Below, piece by piece: positions 46,270 to 55,094 of a stretch of DNA of 64,000 nucleotides. The notes below the pieces were generated by a model. The model saw nothing but the letters and a program-made list of their open reading frames with translations. It made no database searches and was not told the DNA's origin. Each line of letters opens with the position of its first letter. Within the stretch, counting starts at the first letter, position 1. Source of the stretch: CBDFNC01 sp965249895 (lineage in GTDB: Bacteria; Pseudomonadota; Gammaproteobacteria; Enterobacterales; CBDFNC01). The stretch is taken from contig CBDFNC010000002.1 of the NCBI GenBank assembly GCA_965249895.1, positions 310,001-374,000 of the forward strand, in the 5' to 3' direction. Made by a program: the position numbers and the translations under genes.

Positions 46270-47056
46270 CGTTTACTTCCCCACTAAAACGAGCGCTGTC
46301 ATTGCAGAAGGGACACAGCAATCCAGTTGCCAGGATGGTGCTCTTGCAATGTGAGGTATGCGCTGGGAGTTCACTGGACCGAGCGTCGGACCACCTTAAA
46401 CACGGGAGTGACGAAAATCGTGCCTGCACAAATACTAAAACGAGCACAGTCATTGCAGAAGGGACACGGCAATGGCTGTGCCAGGATGGCGATCTTGCAA
46501 TGTGAGGTATGTGCTGGGAGATCACTGGACCGAGTGTCGGACCACCTTGTACAAGGGAGTGATGAACGTTGTTTGTTCATCGGTGCAAAAGCAAGCGCTG
46601 TCATTGCAGAAGGGACACGGCAATCCAGTTGCCAGGATGGCGATCTTGCAATGTGAGGTATGCGCTGGGAGATCACTGGACCGAGTGTCGGACCACCTTA
46701 AACACGGGAGTGACGAAAATCGTGCCTGCACAAATACTAAAACGAGCGCTGTCATTGCAGAAGGGACACAGCAATCCAGTTGCCAGGATGGCGAACTTGC
46801 AAGGTGAGGTATGTGCTGGGAGATCACTGGACCGAGTGTCGGACCACCTTGTACAAGGGAGTGATGAACGTTGTTTGTTCATCGGTGCAAAAGCAAGCGC
46901 TGTCATTGCAGAAGGGACACGGCAATCCAGTTGCCAGGATGGCGATCTTGCAATGTGAGGTATGCGCTGGGAGATCACTGGACCGAGTGTCGGACCACCT
47001 TAAACACGGGAGTGACGAAAATCGTGCCTGCACAAATACTAAAACGAGCACAGTCA
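46270..47056. repeat. 151-bp tandem array with alternating unit types
   Basis: The marker TCATTGCAGAAGGGACA occurs at 46299, 46450, 46601, 46752 and 46903 and begins again at 47054, always 151 bases apart. Two unit types alternate: one with CGTGCCTGCACAAATACT, the other with GTTGTTTGTTCATCGGTGC, giving a 302-base higher-order period. The many overlapping small open frames on both strands are repeat shadows. It flanks the alpha-2M/pbpC pair on the side opposite to the related copies at 38450-38770. Confidence 0.95.
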
Positions 47057-47126
47057 TAAAGCCGGTGTACACATAACAGCAAAGTCCCACTTTTAGCAAA
47101 AAGGGATCTTCATTACTACTTATTAA

Positions 47127-47155
47127 TTGCAAATAATAAAGATTATCATTAGCAT
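47127..47155 (+). promoter_or_regulatory. Promoter with an embedded Fur box
   Basis: AATAAAGATTATCATTAGC (47135-47153), read on the other strand, matches the Fur consensus GATAATGATAATCATTATC at 16 of 19 positions. It lies exactly between TTGCAA (47127-47132) and TAGCAT (47150-47155), a 17-base-spaced promoter-like pair. It precedes the ABC ATPase genes by about 100 bases, suggesting iron-dependent repression. The match is seen directly; regulation is inferred. Confidence 0.7.
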
Positions 47156-47254
47156 TGCTTGGTGCAATTTTGCGCATTGTTTGCGAAAGCACCTTTTGGC
47201 TTTTGCTATTTAGAGTGACGGACACGAAATGTGTCAAACAAGAATGGAATCCAA

Positions 47255-48109
47255 ATGAATACTCCTGAAAAAATTCCCCAGCTTCAGGTGAAAGACCTGG
47301 AAGTGGATTATTTGACCTCGGACGGCTCGTTTAAAGCGGTTCGAGGAGTTAGTTTTGATATTGCCGAAGGCGAAGTGTTTGGCCTGGCTGGCGAGTCCGG
47401 TTGTGGTAAAAGCACCATAGCTTTTGCCGTAACGCGTCTGCATAAGCCGCCCGCGTTAATCACAGCGGGACAGATCCTGTTTAACGGACAGGATGTTGTG
47501 CGGATGAATGAGGCTCAGTTGAGCAAGTTTCGCTGGACACAAATTGCCATGGTGTTCCAAAGCGCCATGAACTCCTTAAACCCGGTATTGCGTGTGGAAG
47601 AACAATTTTGCGACGTGATCATGACCCACACGGATATGACTCGCGAGCAAGCCATCGACCGTGCCATGAAGCTGCTCGATATCGTAAAGATCCCACGTGA
47701 AAGATTAAGAGATTATCCCCATCAATTTTCCGGTGGTATGCGCCAACGTTTAGTGATCGCCATTTGCCTGGCCTTGAATGCCCGATTGATCATTATGGAT
47801 GAACCCACCACGGCGCTGGATGTGGTGGTGCAAAGAGAAATCTTACAGCAGATATATCAGCTCAAAGAAGAGTTTGGCTTTTCCATTTTGTTTATCACCC
47901 ACGATTTAAGCCTGATGACACAATTTTGTGACCGCATCGGCGTGATGTATCAGGGGGAGCTGGTGGAAGTAAATAAAAGCACCGAAATTCGGAACAATCC
48001 GCAACATCCTTATACCCAGAAACTGTGGTCCGCTTTCCCTTCCATCCATGAGGGGCGTAAAGAGTATCAGGCCAATACGGAATTTGAGCCAAAAGTGATG
48101 AACCTATAG
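47255..48109 (+). CDS. Peptide/opine/nickel-type ABC transporter ATPase (DppD-like)
   Basis: About 284 residues from MNTPEKIPQLQVKDLEVDYL; a GTG at 47231 would add eight residues, but the ATG has the GGAATCC region just before it. Walker A is GLAGESGCGKSTIAFAV, the Q-loop MVFQSAMNSLNP, the signature FSGGMRQRLVIA, Walker B LIIMDEPTTALD, the H-loop ITHDLSLM. The C-terminal extension NNPQHPYTQKLWSAFPSIHE is typical of DppD/OppD. It is closely similar to the first half of the fused ATPase at 61294. No permease or binding protein is adjacent. Confidence 0.92.
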   Translation: MNTPEKIPQLQVKDLEVDYLTSDGSFKAVRGVSFDIAEGEVFGLAGESGCGKSTIAFAVTRLHKPPALITAGQILFNGQDVVRMNEAQLSKFRWTQIAMVFQSAMNSLNPVLRVEEQFCDVIMTHTDMTREQAIDRAMKLLDIVKIPRERLRDYPHQFSGGMRQRLVIAICLALNARLIIMDEPTTALDVVVQREILQQIYQLKEEFGFSILFITHDLSLMTQFCDRIGVMYQGELVEVNKSTEIRNNPQHPYTQKLWSAFPSIHEGRKEYQANTEFEPKVMNL

Positions 48110-48119
48110 GGGATAAGAG

Positions 48120-49058
48120 ATGATTCAAGACAATACACCCATTCTGGAAATGAAAAATGTCATCAAGGAATTCAAAACTGGTGGCGGTTTCGCAAAAGCA
48201 GAAAACTTTCGAGCACTAAACGATATCTCCTTCTCAATCCATAAAGGTAAAGCGTTGGCACTGGTAGGAGAGTCAGGCTGTGGTAAAAGCACCTGTGCGC
48301 GTCTTATTACCAAGATCTATGAGCCAACCGAAGGAGAGATCCTGTTCCGAGGCCAGGATATCACTACCATTAAAGGTCGTCAGAATCTGTTGAACTACCG
48401 CAAAAGCGTACAGATGATCTTCCAGGACCCGTTTGGTTCATTAAACCCCACACACACCATATATCATCATTTAGCCCGTCCTTTGTTGCTGCATCGCATG
48501 TGTGAAAACAATAAGCAGAAGTTGCGTGACCGGGTGAAAGAGCTGCTAGATATGGTGGAATTGCCATCATTAACGGCGGACAAGTTTCCCCATGAGCTCA
48601 GTGGTGGCCAGCGACAGAGGGTCAATATGGCGAAAACCCTGGCGGTGGGCGCCGATCTGGTATTAGCCGACGAGCCCACTTCCATGCTGGACGTGTCAAT
48701 TCGCCTTGGCGTGCTTGAGCTGATGCAGAAGATGAAAAAAGAGTTCAATCAGGGCTTTTTGTATATCACTCATGATCTGGCAACGGCTCACTATATTGCA
48801 GAGGAAGTGGCCGTGATGTACCAGGGGCAGATCGTCGAGTGGGGCGACACCACGGAAGTCATCAATAATCCGCAGCACCCCTATACCCAGTTGCTGATCT
48901 CCGCAGTACCGGATCCGGATATGCGTTTTAAAGACGTGATTGCCGGTGATGAAGATTACTCGGGTAAAGCTCAGAAGATCCGTGATATCAGCAGCGCGAA
49001 AGTCAATAAAGTGAAACAGGTAAACCACAATCACTTTGTAAGGCTACTGGCGAGTTAA
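48120..49058 (+). CDS. Peptide-type ABC transporter ATPase (DppF-like)
   Basis: 312 residues, 10 bases after the previous gene. Walker A ALVGESGCGKSTCARLI, Q-loop MIFQDPFGSLNP, signature LSGGQRQRVNMAKTLA, Walker B LVLADEPTSMLD, H-loop ITHDLATA. It corresponds to the second half of the fused ATPase at 61294-63147. With its upstream partner it should form a heterodimeric engine for a DppBC-type permease that is not in this window. The C-terminus lacks the usual cysteine cluster of DppF/OppF. Confidence 0.92.
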   Translation: MIQDNTPILEMKNVIKEFKTGGGFAKAENFRALNDISFSIHKGKALALVGESGCGKSTCARLITKIYEPTEGEILFRGQDITTIKGRQNLLNYRKSVQMIFQDPFGSLNPTHTIYHHLARPLLLHRMCENNKQKLRDRVKELLDMVELPSLTADKFPHELSGGQRQRVNMAKTLAVGADLVLADEPTSMLDVSIRLGVLELMQKMKKEFNQGFLYITHDLATAHYIAEEVAVMYQGQIVEWGDTTEVINNPQHPYTQLLISAVPDPDMRFKDVIAGDEDYSGKAQKIRDISSAKVNKVKQVNHNHFVRLLAS

Positions 49059-49061
49059 CTT

Positions 49062-49631
49062 ATGACTGATTTTTCATTAGAGCCGCATTGTCAAGAGCCG
49101 AACGATAAAGACGAACTTTTTTCATTAGATCGTTGGCAAGAGCTTAGCGATAAAGGGGAACAGTTTCTTTTCCTGGGCGCCTATAAGGAATCCAAGCGAG
49201 CCTATTTGGATGCGTTGGAAGAAGCGCAGAAACTGATTGATGATGTGGGACTGAGTGCGGGTTATAAGCATTCCCCCAGATTATGGGTAACGGCTTGTTA
49301 TAACCTGGTGCGAGCGGTCAAACCCGTGGCGGATAAGGATACCGAATATCATTACCTGCAATTAGCTCACGGTCAGCTTCAGCAGTTTGCCAACCGACAG
49401 GAGTTGGAGCCCGAAACCCGGCAATACAGCTTAAAGATGCTGGATATTACCCTGGTTTCCTTGCTGGAGTTTTACCAACATCATGGTGATGAAAAATCAG
49501 AGATCATGTCTAAGGCGCTGATCGACGAACATGTGGCTTTTATGGCTGAGTTCGAAGATCAGAACCTTGAGCAGGTTTGTGAGCATTGTGCGTGTAACTG
49601 TCATGATGATGACGAACCTGTAATTCACTAG
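49062..49631 (+). CDS. Hypothetical protein with TPR-like helices and a Cys/His tail
   Basis: 189 residues, not recognised as a named family. It starts 3 bases after the second ATPase stop, so it belongs to that operon. The body is helical and TPR-like (GEQFLFLGAYKESKRAYLDA, YLQLAHGQLQQFAN). The last 18 residues read CEHCACNCHDDDEPVIH, a dense cluster of four cysteines and two histidines with acids that suggests metal binding. Given the Fur box upstream of the operon, an iron-related role is possible but unproven. No signal peptide or membrane segment. Confidence 0.7.
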   Translation: MTDFSLEPHCQEPNDKDELFSLDRWQELSDKGEQFLFLGAYKESKRAYLDALEEAQKLIDDVGLSAGYKHSPRLWVTACYNLVRAVKPVADKDTEYHYLQLAHGQLQQFANRQELEPETRQYSLKMLDITLVSLLEFYQHHGDEKSEIMSKALIDEHVAFMAEFEDQNLEQVCEHCACNCHDDDEPVIH

Positions 49632-49679
49632 GTGGTTTCCAATTTGAAATGCCAAATTTAAGGCTATGTTCACGACCCC

Positions 49680-49755
49680 AAGGAGCGGATGCCTGTTGTA
49701 GGACAAAAGGGCGAAGCCAGTGTTCACAAGGTTCGCCGAACAAGTTCGGCTCCTA
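49680..49755. repeat. Dispersed AGGAGC/TTCGGC repeat
   Basis: Inverted ends AGGAGCGG and CGGCTCCT enclose GTTCGCCGAACAAGTTCGGC. It is related to the other GTAGGAGC-type repeats of the window but lacks the CATCTCAGGGATGAG block. Confidence 0.75.
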
Positions 49756-49826
49756 GCAATACCGGTCCACCTGCTTTTCCTGTGTTTCAGGATGGGCACT
49801 CACTAAGGGTTATTTGTTGAGCTCCA

Positions 49827-49853
49827 AAAGCACCTTTAAAACGGTGCTTTTTT
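49827..49853. terminator. Bidirectional terminator
   Basis: AAAGCACC (49827-49834) and GGTGCTTT (49843-49850) form an 8-base-pair stem with T-runs on both strands, placed between two convergent genes. Confidence 0.88.
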
Positions 49854-49905
49854 ATTACGATTTTTCTGCATTATTTTTTGTGTAGGGGCTATTCCTGTGA
49901 ATGGT

Positions 49906-51807
49906 CTAGCTGACTTTAAATTTGTTCACCATTTCAACTAAATTTCTGTTGGAGTTTGCTAGTTGCTCAGTGGCATCGACAGAGAGTTGACCGCTTCTTG
50001 TGAGCTCATTTACCATGTCTCGGATAGTTTCCATGTTTCGGTTAATATCTTCTGAAACAGTGCTTTGCTGCTCGGCTGCGGTGGCAATTTGCGAGCTCAG
50101 GTCAGAGATTTCTGAGATGGAGTGACTGACAGCATCCAGGTTGGTGGAGACTTCCGCTGTACTCGTTGCTGTGAATTCGCATCGATTACGGGTGTTATCC
50201 ATGGCATTAACCACTTCGCTTGTCCCGTTTTTCAGGCTGTCCAGCATAGTATTTATTTCTGAGGTACTGGTTTGCGTTCTGGCGGCGAGGGCACGTACTT
50301 CGTCAGCGACGACGGCAAAGCCTCGGCCTTGTTCACCTGCTCGTGCGGCTTCTATGGCGGCGTTGAGCGCCAATAAGTTGGTTTGCTCTGCGATCTCGCC
50401 AATTACATTAAGTACAGAGCCGATTTTCTGAGTGTCCTGGCTCAGGCTGACGATATTGTCAGACATGGTTTCGACTTCATTTACCAAAGAACCCACATTG
50501 TTTACCGCGGCATCAACCACACCTTTCGAGTTGGCCGCTTGATTGTTGGTCGATTCCGCATATTCGGCGGCCTGACCAACACTTTGTGCAACCGAATCGG
50601 CGGTGGCGCTCATTTCAGCTATAGCTGTAACAATTTGATCGGCCTGAGACGCATGCTCTTTTAGTATTTCTTCATTGTGTTTGATCTGTTCGTCGAGCAG
50701 GGCCACTTCTTCAGAAATCTCCCGAGAAGACGTTGTCACGTCCAGCATCATATGTTGTAATTTAGTGGTAAACTCATTAAATCCCTGGCTGATCTGGGCC
50801 AGATCATCATTTCCCTTCACTGTCAGTCGGCGTGTTAAGTCTCCGCTACCTTTACTCAAATCTAACACTGCGTCCTTCAGTGCTGTAATAGGGCGATAGG
50901 CCAGGCTAAGCACAGCAGTCATCACCAGTAAACCCGCTATCAATAAACCTAGGCTTATCAGTGCTGAACGTATAACCGAAGCATTCACATCTTGGAGGGC
51001 TGTTTCCTGATCAATAAATACCATCAAGGTCCAACTCTGTGATTCCGTTAGTCGGATCTGTTGAAAATAACCAATAAACTCTATGCCCAGATATGGAAAT
51101 GTTATCTGGCCCTGGACCTGAGATGAGAAAGCTTGCTCCATAGGTTTGAACACGGCAGAGACCTGAGAAGGTGTTTTACCTAAATCGCTTGGGTCGTCAC
51201 TGGCGATAAAGACATTTTCGTTATCTACCATAGCTGCAGCACCGCCTGCAAAGCGTATGGCACTGATCTTATCTGTGACTTGTGATAATAGAAGATCCCC
51301 TAACAGGACACCGGAAAATTGGCCATTGTCGTAGATAGGGGCAGCTATGCTAATCACCGCTTTACCCGTGTAAATATCCTTATAAATTTTTGTCAGGGAA
51401 GTTTTTCGGTTGGACTTGGCTAACTGATACCAAGGTCTGGAAGTCGCTTCGATCTTCTCAGAAGCTGAGCTGTTGTTATAGTGAAAGGTTTCACCGTTTT
51501 CGTAGGCGACAATTACGTTAGAAAACTCGTGACTTTCTGCCAGTAAGTTGATTAACCCAAGGTTTTGTAGTTTGTTCATTTCGGGAGAAAAGTGAGCCGC
51601 AGCCGTGCCTACGGCAGCTTGCTTCTCCATCATCCAATTCGTTATGTTGTCAGATTCATAACTGAGTTTAAGCTGGGTGTTTTCCGATAAATTAGTGATC
51701 ATATTATCACTTAAATTGGTTGTATTAATCGCGCTTAGCAATGCAAAGGATAGCGTTAGTACGAATGCGACGCATAAGCTAATGCGTGCTTTGAACCCCA
51801 ATGACAT
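49906..51807 (-). CDS. Methyl-accepting chemotaxis protein with dCache sensor
   Basis: 633 residues. A membrane helix at about 8-28, a large periplasmic domain of dCache type (EATSRPWYQLAKSNRKTSLT, KAVISIAAPIYDNGQFSGVL) and a second helix near 278-300 precede HAMP (YRPITALKDAVLDLSKGSGD). The cytoplasmic tip is IGEIAEQTNLLALNAAIEAA followed by GRGFAVVADEVRALAARTQ. It should pass ligand signals to CheA/CheW. The ligand, probably an amino or organic acid for this sensor class, is not determined. The gene stands alone. Confidence 0.93.
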   Translation of the reverse strand: MSLGFKARISLCVAFVLTLSFALLSAINTTNLSDNMITNLSENTQLKLSYESDNITNWMMEKQAAVGTAAAHFSPEMNKLQNLGLINLLAESHEFSNVIVAYENGETFHYNNSSASEKIEATSRPWYQLAKSNRKTSLTKIYKDIYTGKAVISIAAPIYDNGQFSGVLLGDLLLSQVTDKISAIRFAGGAAAMVDNENVFIASDDPSDLGKTPSQVSAVFKPMEQAFSSQVQGQITFPYLGIEFIGYFQQIRLTESQSWTLMVFIDQETALQDVNASVIRSALISLGLLIAGLLVMTAVLSLAYRPITALKDAVLDLSKGSGDLTRRLTVKGNDDLAQISQGFNEFTTKLQHMMLDVTTSSREISEEVALLDEQIKHNEEILKEHASQADQIVTAIAEMSATADSVAQSVGQAAEYAESTNNQAANSKGVVDAAVNNVGSLVNEVETMSDNIVSLSQDTQKIGSVLNVIGEIAEQTNLLALNAAIEAARAGEQGRGFAVVADEVRALAARTQTSTSEINTMLDSLKNGTSEVVNAMDNTRNRCEFTATSTAEVSTNLDAVSHSISEISDLSSQIATAAEQQSTVSEDINRNMETIRDMVNELTRSGQLSVDATEQLANSNRNLVEMVNKFKVS

Positions 51808-52146
51808 TCTATATTCCTTTAGTTCAGTGATGATTAGTGGGTCGTTTACTTTAGGTAGATTATGTGCGGTTTATTGGTTATAAATCATGATATTGTTATT
51901 AATTTAAGCTTATTACCCTATTGTATCTTATTTACATAAGATAAAAAATTCTTTGAATTGTAATTGTTTGTCATCAATAGTACGACATTTATGATTAACC
52001 TATCGCCCGTTACGGTTTTTTCCGGTTTGAACGTTACATAACATGCTGGGTGTAGGTGAAATTAGCTGTACCGTAACTATTCAAAATCTGGGCTATCACG
52101 GATGCTGGAACAGCTGGGAATCATAGAGAGTGGGCACGGCAATCTA
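51808..52146. other. AT-rich upstream region of the chemoreceptor gene
   Basis: The region contains the promoter side of the chemoreceptor gene and then the left flank of the IS630-type element (TA at 52145-52146). A run around 51890-51960 is very AT-rich. No open frame, RNA gene or recognisable binding site is seen. Confidence 0.4.
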
Positions 52147-52189
52147 GTACCTCGGGTCATAAATACGTTCAAAAATGGCGGTTATTTGA

Positions 52190-53428
52190 TCAGGCCGTCA
52201 ATACCTTCCCTTTGTAAGTCCATTTAAATGGTTTCGCCAGCTGTTTATTAAAATAGCTGATAAACCGGGTCAGTTTCCCTCGTAGATCCTCCAAGCTAGT
52301 GAAGTTTCCCCGCTTGAGTAACTTTCGCGATAAGATGCCAAACCAAATCTCGACCTGGTTCAACCATGAGCAGTGCTTTGGTGTATAAACAAAACGGATG
52401 CGATGAGATTTATCACTCAAAAATTGCTGCCTGGACACGGTATCCTTGAGGATACCTGATTTTCCCTTAACGCCAAGCTCTTCATCTATGCCACAACGTT
52501 CTGCGACAAATCGAACCAGCGTTTCCGACTTATGCACATTCAATTGGTCCGTCACTATCACCCAGGTACTTTCCGGGGATGTCGCCACCGTTTGTTTTAT
52601 ATGCTCACAGAAATCCACCTCGTTGCGTGTTTCAGCGATACGATAATTCATTATCTGACCAGTCACTATATTGAAACTTGGCGTCAGACTGAGCGTTCCG
52701 TGACGTTTATATTCAAACTCCTGCTTTTCAATCATTCCTTGTTTTGTTGGCTTATCAGGCGAAATGCGCTCTAATGCCTGGATACCTGTTTTTTCATCTA
52801 CTGACACAGTGATAACATTCTCCTCGGCCAGCATTGAGGCTTGATGATAGGTATCACAGACATGATTGACTTCCTTCTTAAACTCCTCGTCATCCTTAAC
52901 CTTGGGGTTAAGCCAGTAGGTAGAGCGATGTGGCCTGATATCGACCTGTCTGAGAAAACGTCCGACAGTGCTTTTTGATATCCCTGAGGCTAATTGTTGT
53001 ATATTCGCTTCATCGGCCAGTTCTGTATGTGTCCAATGAGTAATTTCTCTTCCACATTTGGTCGGCTCTTTTAGCGCCAGAGCCATCAGATTACATAGCT
53101 GCTCTTCGGTATAGGTCAGCGGCGCCCCGCTTCTGGGTGAATCAGAGAAAGCTTTACATAAGAAACCTTGCTTGTCTTTTTTGCTCACCAAGTCAGTGGG
53201 CCAGGCAGCAAACAACAACCGAGCTCTGTCCCTCCACTTAATGACGAAATTACAACTAACCCCCAATTCTCTGGCTACTTTGTTCATATTAAAGGTCTCG
53301 TTAATGAGCAAGACAGCCTTTAACCGAGTCAGAATACAGGCTGGGGTGGTGTAACATCGCAACATTGATAAAATAGTTGTAGTGATGTCATTTGCATATT
53401 GCGTAGGAAATAAGGTATTCATCGCCAA
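52190..53428 (-). CDS. IS630-family transposase
   Basis: 412 residues, intact frame. An N-terminal helix-turn-helix (NMNKVARELGVSCNFVIKWR) and a second one (ISKSTVGRFLRQVDIRPHRS) precede the DDE domain. Likely catalytic residues are in ITVSVDEKTGIQAL, IVTDQLNVHKS and CSWLNQVEIWFGIL, the standard IS630 pattern. Its length is above that of many IS630 transposases but fits the group with an extended N-terminus. It is divergent from the AbrB-like gene, with a shared upstream region of 59 bases containing TATAGTTAATATACTATA, a palindrome that could be an operator for that protein. Confidence 0.92.
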   Translation of the reverse strand: MAMNTLFPTQYANDITTTILSMLRCYTTPACILTRLKAVLLINETFNMNKVARELGVSCNFVIKWRDRARLLFAAWPTDLVSKKDKQGFLCKAFSDSPRSGAPLTYTEEQLCNLMALALKEPTKCGREITHWTHTELADEANIQQLASGISKSTVGRFLRQVDIRPHRSTYWLNPKVKDDEEFKKEVNHVCDTYHQASMLAEENVITVSVDEKTGIQALERISPDKPTKQGMIEKQEFEYKRHGTLSLTPSFNIVTGQIMNYRIAETRNEVDFCEHIKQTVATSPESTWVIVTDQLNVHKSETLVRFVAERCGIDEELGVKGKSGILKDTVSRQQFLSDKSHRIRFVYTPKHCSWLNQVEIWFGILSRKLLKRGNFTSLEDLRGKLTRFISYFNKQLAKPFKWTYKGKVLTA

Positions 53429-53487
53429 CCAAATATAGTTAATATACTATATTTATGGTGTGATAGCTAATCAGCTTTGGGAAGACA
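53429..53487. promoter_or_regulatory. Divergent promoter region with a palindrome
   Basis: Between the transposase and AbrB-like genes lies AATATAGTTAATATACTATATT-like sequence (around 53429-53452) with arms ATATAGT and ACTATAT. It is the natural site for autoregulation by the AbrB-fold protein. This is inference from position and symmetry. Confidence 0.45.
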
Positions 53488-53703
53488 ATGGGTTACAAAG
53501 TAAAAATACAAAAAGTACAAAGACCGACTAATAAATCCTTTTACCTCAATATGCCAGCAGCGATTGCTGAAGCCTTAAGCATGGAGAAAGGGGAAGAGTT
53601 TGAGTGGAAAATTGAAGATAAGAACACGCTGGTGCTTAAAAGGGTTAGCCCGCTAGAAATTAACGGCCGTACAAATAACGAGCAAATTTGCACGGACTTA
53701 TGA
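53488..53703 (+). CDS. AbrB/SpoVT/MazE-like small DNA-binding protein carried by the IS
   Basis: 71 residues with the swapped-hairpin AbrB fold pattern: VQRPTNKSFYLNMPAAIAEA LSMEKGEEFEW and KNTLVLKRVSP. Such proteins bind DNA as dimers and are often antitoxins or transition-state regulators. No toxin gene is next to it. It lies inside the terminal repeats of the IS630-type element, divergently oriented to the transposase, and its stop codon overlaps the right inverted repeat. I infer that it regulates the transposase. Confidence 0.78.
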   Translation: MGYKVKIQKVQRPTNKSFYLNMPAAIAEALSMEKGEEFEWKIEDKNTLVLKRVSPLEINGRTNNEQICTDL

Positions 53704-53715
53704 TCTCGGGTACTA

Positions 53716-54028
53716 GTGTCATTGACGGGGGACTTAGAATTAGGTGCGGCAATCTCGACATCGGTTAATGTTCTGTATCATTGCACTATCTAGGCTTTAT
53801 CCTGAAGCGTCGATTCTGTCATTCCCTCGCACTAGGGTATCCAGCGACCTGACAGCCAGCTCGGTGCCCGCCTTACGCCACTGGACCCGAGATGTCGGGC
53901 TACCGCCTGAAGGTTCAGAACAGACTCCAGGCAGGATTAGGGTGTTTGCATCGCCGATAAACAAAAATAACCGTAAACATCAGCTTTACTGGTGTTTTTA
54001 TAATTAGTAAATAGGGTTTTATAAGAAG
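53716..54028. other. Intergenic region with a dispersed repeat
   Basis: The stretch 53815-53945 (GTCATTCCCTCGCACTAGGG TATCCAGCG and CCGCCTGAAGG) resembles in reverse the intergenic sequence at 59085-59205 (CCGCCTGCGCGGGAATGAC), so both seem to be copies of one repeat family. The open frame across it is not a gene. Confidence 0.5.
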
Positions 54029-54032
54029 AAAA

Positions 54033-54074
54033 GGCTCTCTATTTTTCTAAATACATCGGTAGCAATAGAGAGCC
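54033..54074 (-). terminator. Terminator of the small membrane protein gene
   Basis: GGCTCTCTAT (54033-54042) and ATAGAGAGCC (54065-54074) form a perfect 10-base-pair stem. On the minus strand it is followed by TTTTCTTCTT. It lies just after the stop at 54081. Confidence 0.85.
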
Positions 54075-54080
54075 AGTCAA

Positions 54081-54329
54081 TTATTTCTTAGCTGGGGTTG
54101 TTTCAACGGCTTCTTCGCCTTTCCACGCTTTCATTAACGTGTAAACAGCCAGTCCACCTAAAGCGCCTAAGACTAGTCCCGCAGGACCTGCTTTTGCGCC
54201 CCAGCTTGCGGTTCGACCTACCACATTGATGGCGCGCATGCCGGTCAGGGCTGTCAGGCCATATCCTGCGGCCCCTCCGGTTGCGGCGGCTCTAAGCACT
54301 TCTCTTTTTTCACCTTGTAAATTGTTCAT
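54081..54329 (-). CDS. Small glycine/alanine-rich membrane protein
   Basis: 82 residues from MNNLQGEKREVLRAAATGGA; an upstream in-frame ATG at 54347 is less likely because AGAGGTAATTTC lies before the inner start. The protein has a hydrophobic, glycine-rich segment GPAGLVLGALGGLAVYTLMK and a charged C-terminus (EEAVETTPAKK). I do not recognise a family. A clear terminator follows. The next gene upstream on the same strand is also a small protein with a C-terminal membrane helix. Confidence 0.7.
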   Translation of the reverse strand: MNNLQGEKREVLRAAATGGAAGYGLTALTGMRAINVVGRTASWGAKAGPAGLVLGALGGLAVYTLMKAWKGEEAVETTPAKK

Positions 54330-54517
54330 GAAATTACCTCTTTGCAACCACTCCTGAAACGAAACTAAGCGGCCTCTCTTAATTGTTTATTATTTAACCA
54401 GATTAACAAGGGTAAAAATCAAATAAATCAAGGCCTTTAACAAATGAAATGTATTTTTGTTTATGTTTTTATTTGCTGGAAACAGAAGGGTTATTAGATG
54501 TGTATGTTATTGATGGA

Positions 54518-54874
54518 TTATTTATCTAGCAGACGGCGTAACAGCAAAACGCCGGCAAGACCTGCTAGGGCCCCGGTTAAAAAGAAATGGTCGGTTCCCA
54601 GTCGATTTGCTTTTTGGGGGGCGGCGGTCATTTCCATATAATCCAATCGGGTGTAATAGTCAGGAAGTTCGCTAAGGTGGGCGAGGGCAATTTTGGCGGT
54701 CTGCAGCAGATCATCACCTGTTACATTGGTGTCTGGCATGCATAAGCCGTGCTCCAGTTCGACTTCCAGTCCGCGACGAAACTGTTCAAAATCTACTTTA
54801 TTGAAATCCACGTTTAAAGCTTTGCCTACTAACAGCGCTTGTTGTTTGTTGATGGTTTGGTTGCAAAGCTCCAC
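54518..54874 (-). CDS. DUF5661-like protein with C-terminal membrane helix
   Basis: 118 residues. The block VDFEQFRRGLEVELEHGLCM and IALAHLSELPDYYTRLDYME match the DUF5661 pattern (FxxGLexELEHG ... AHLxExPDYYxRL). A C-terminal hydrophobic helix (FFLTGALAGLAGVLLLRRLL) ends in RRLLDK, so it may be anchored in the membrane. Function is unknown. The 144-base gap to the gene at 54081-54329 makes co-transcription uncertain. Confidence 0.75.
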   Translation of the reverse strand: MELCNQTINKQQALLVGKALNVDFNKVDFEQFRRGLEVELEHGLCMPDTNVTGDDLLQTAKIALAHLSELPDYYTRLDYMEMTAAPQKANRLGTDHFFLTGALAGLAGVLLLRRLLDK

Positions 54875-55094
54875 GCATAACTCCGACAGGTAAAAGTGAC
54901 TTTCTTTATTTATAGAGGCTAAAAACGGGAACTACAAACTTGCGGAGTTAGGTTAATGCGTTGGGAAGAGCTGGGATCTGTGAAGAATTTATGGTCGCTG
55001 ATGGCTATTTCACAGGCGCTGGACCTATGCGTCGGACCATATACGAGCTGAAAATGACAGCGATCACGTTGAATTGTCACTGTCACTTTAGTGT

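Larger units (their letters stand above)
52147..53713 (-). mobile_element. IS630-type element with an AbrB-like passenger
   Basis: Imperfect terminal inverted repeats GTACCTCGGGTCATAA (52147-52162) and TTATGATCTCGGGTAC (53698-53713) match at 12 of 16 positions and are flanked on both sides by TA (52145-52146, 53714-53715), the usual target duplication of IS630/Tc1-like elements. Between them lie the transposase on the minus strand and a small plus-strand gene whose stop codon falls inside the right repeat. Length 1567 bases. Confidence 0.82.

Noticed and set aside
46178..47237. Many overlapping 60-137-codon frames on both strands, with a repeated cysteine-rich peptide
   Set aside because: They are translations of the 151-base tandem repeat in several frames, with no ribosome sites and no family match.
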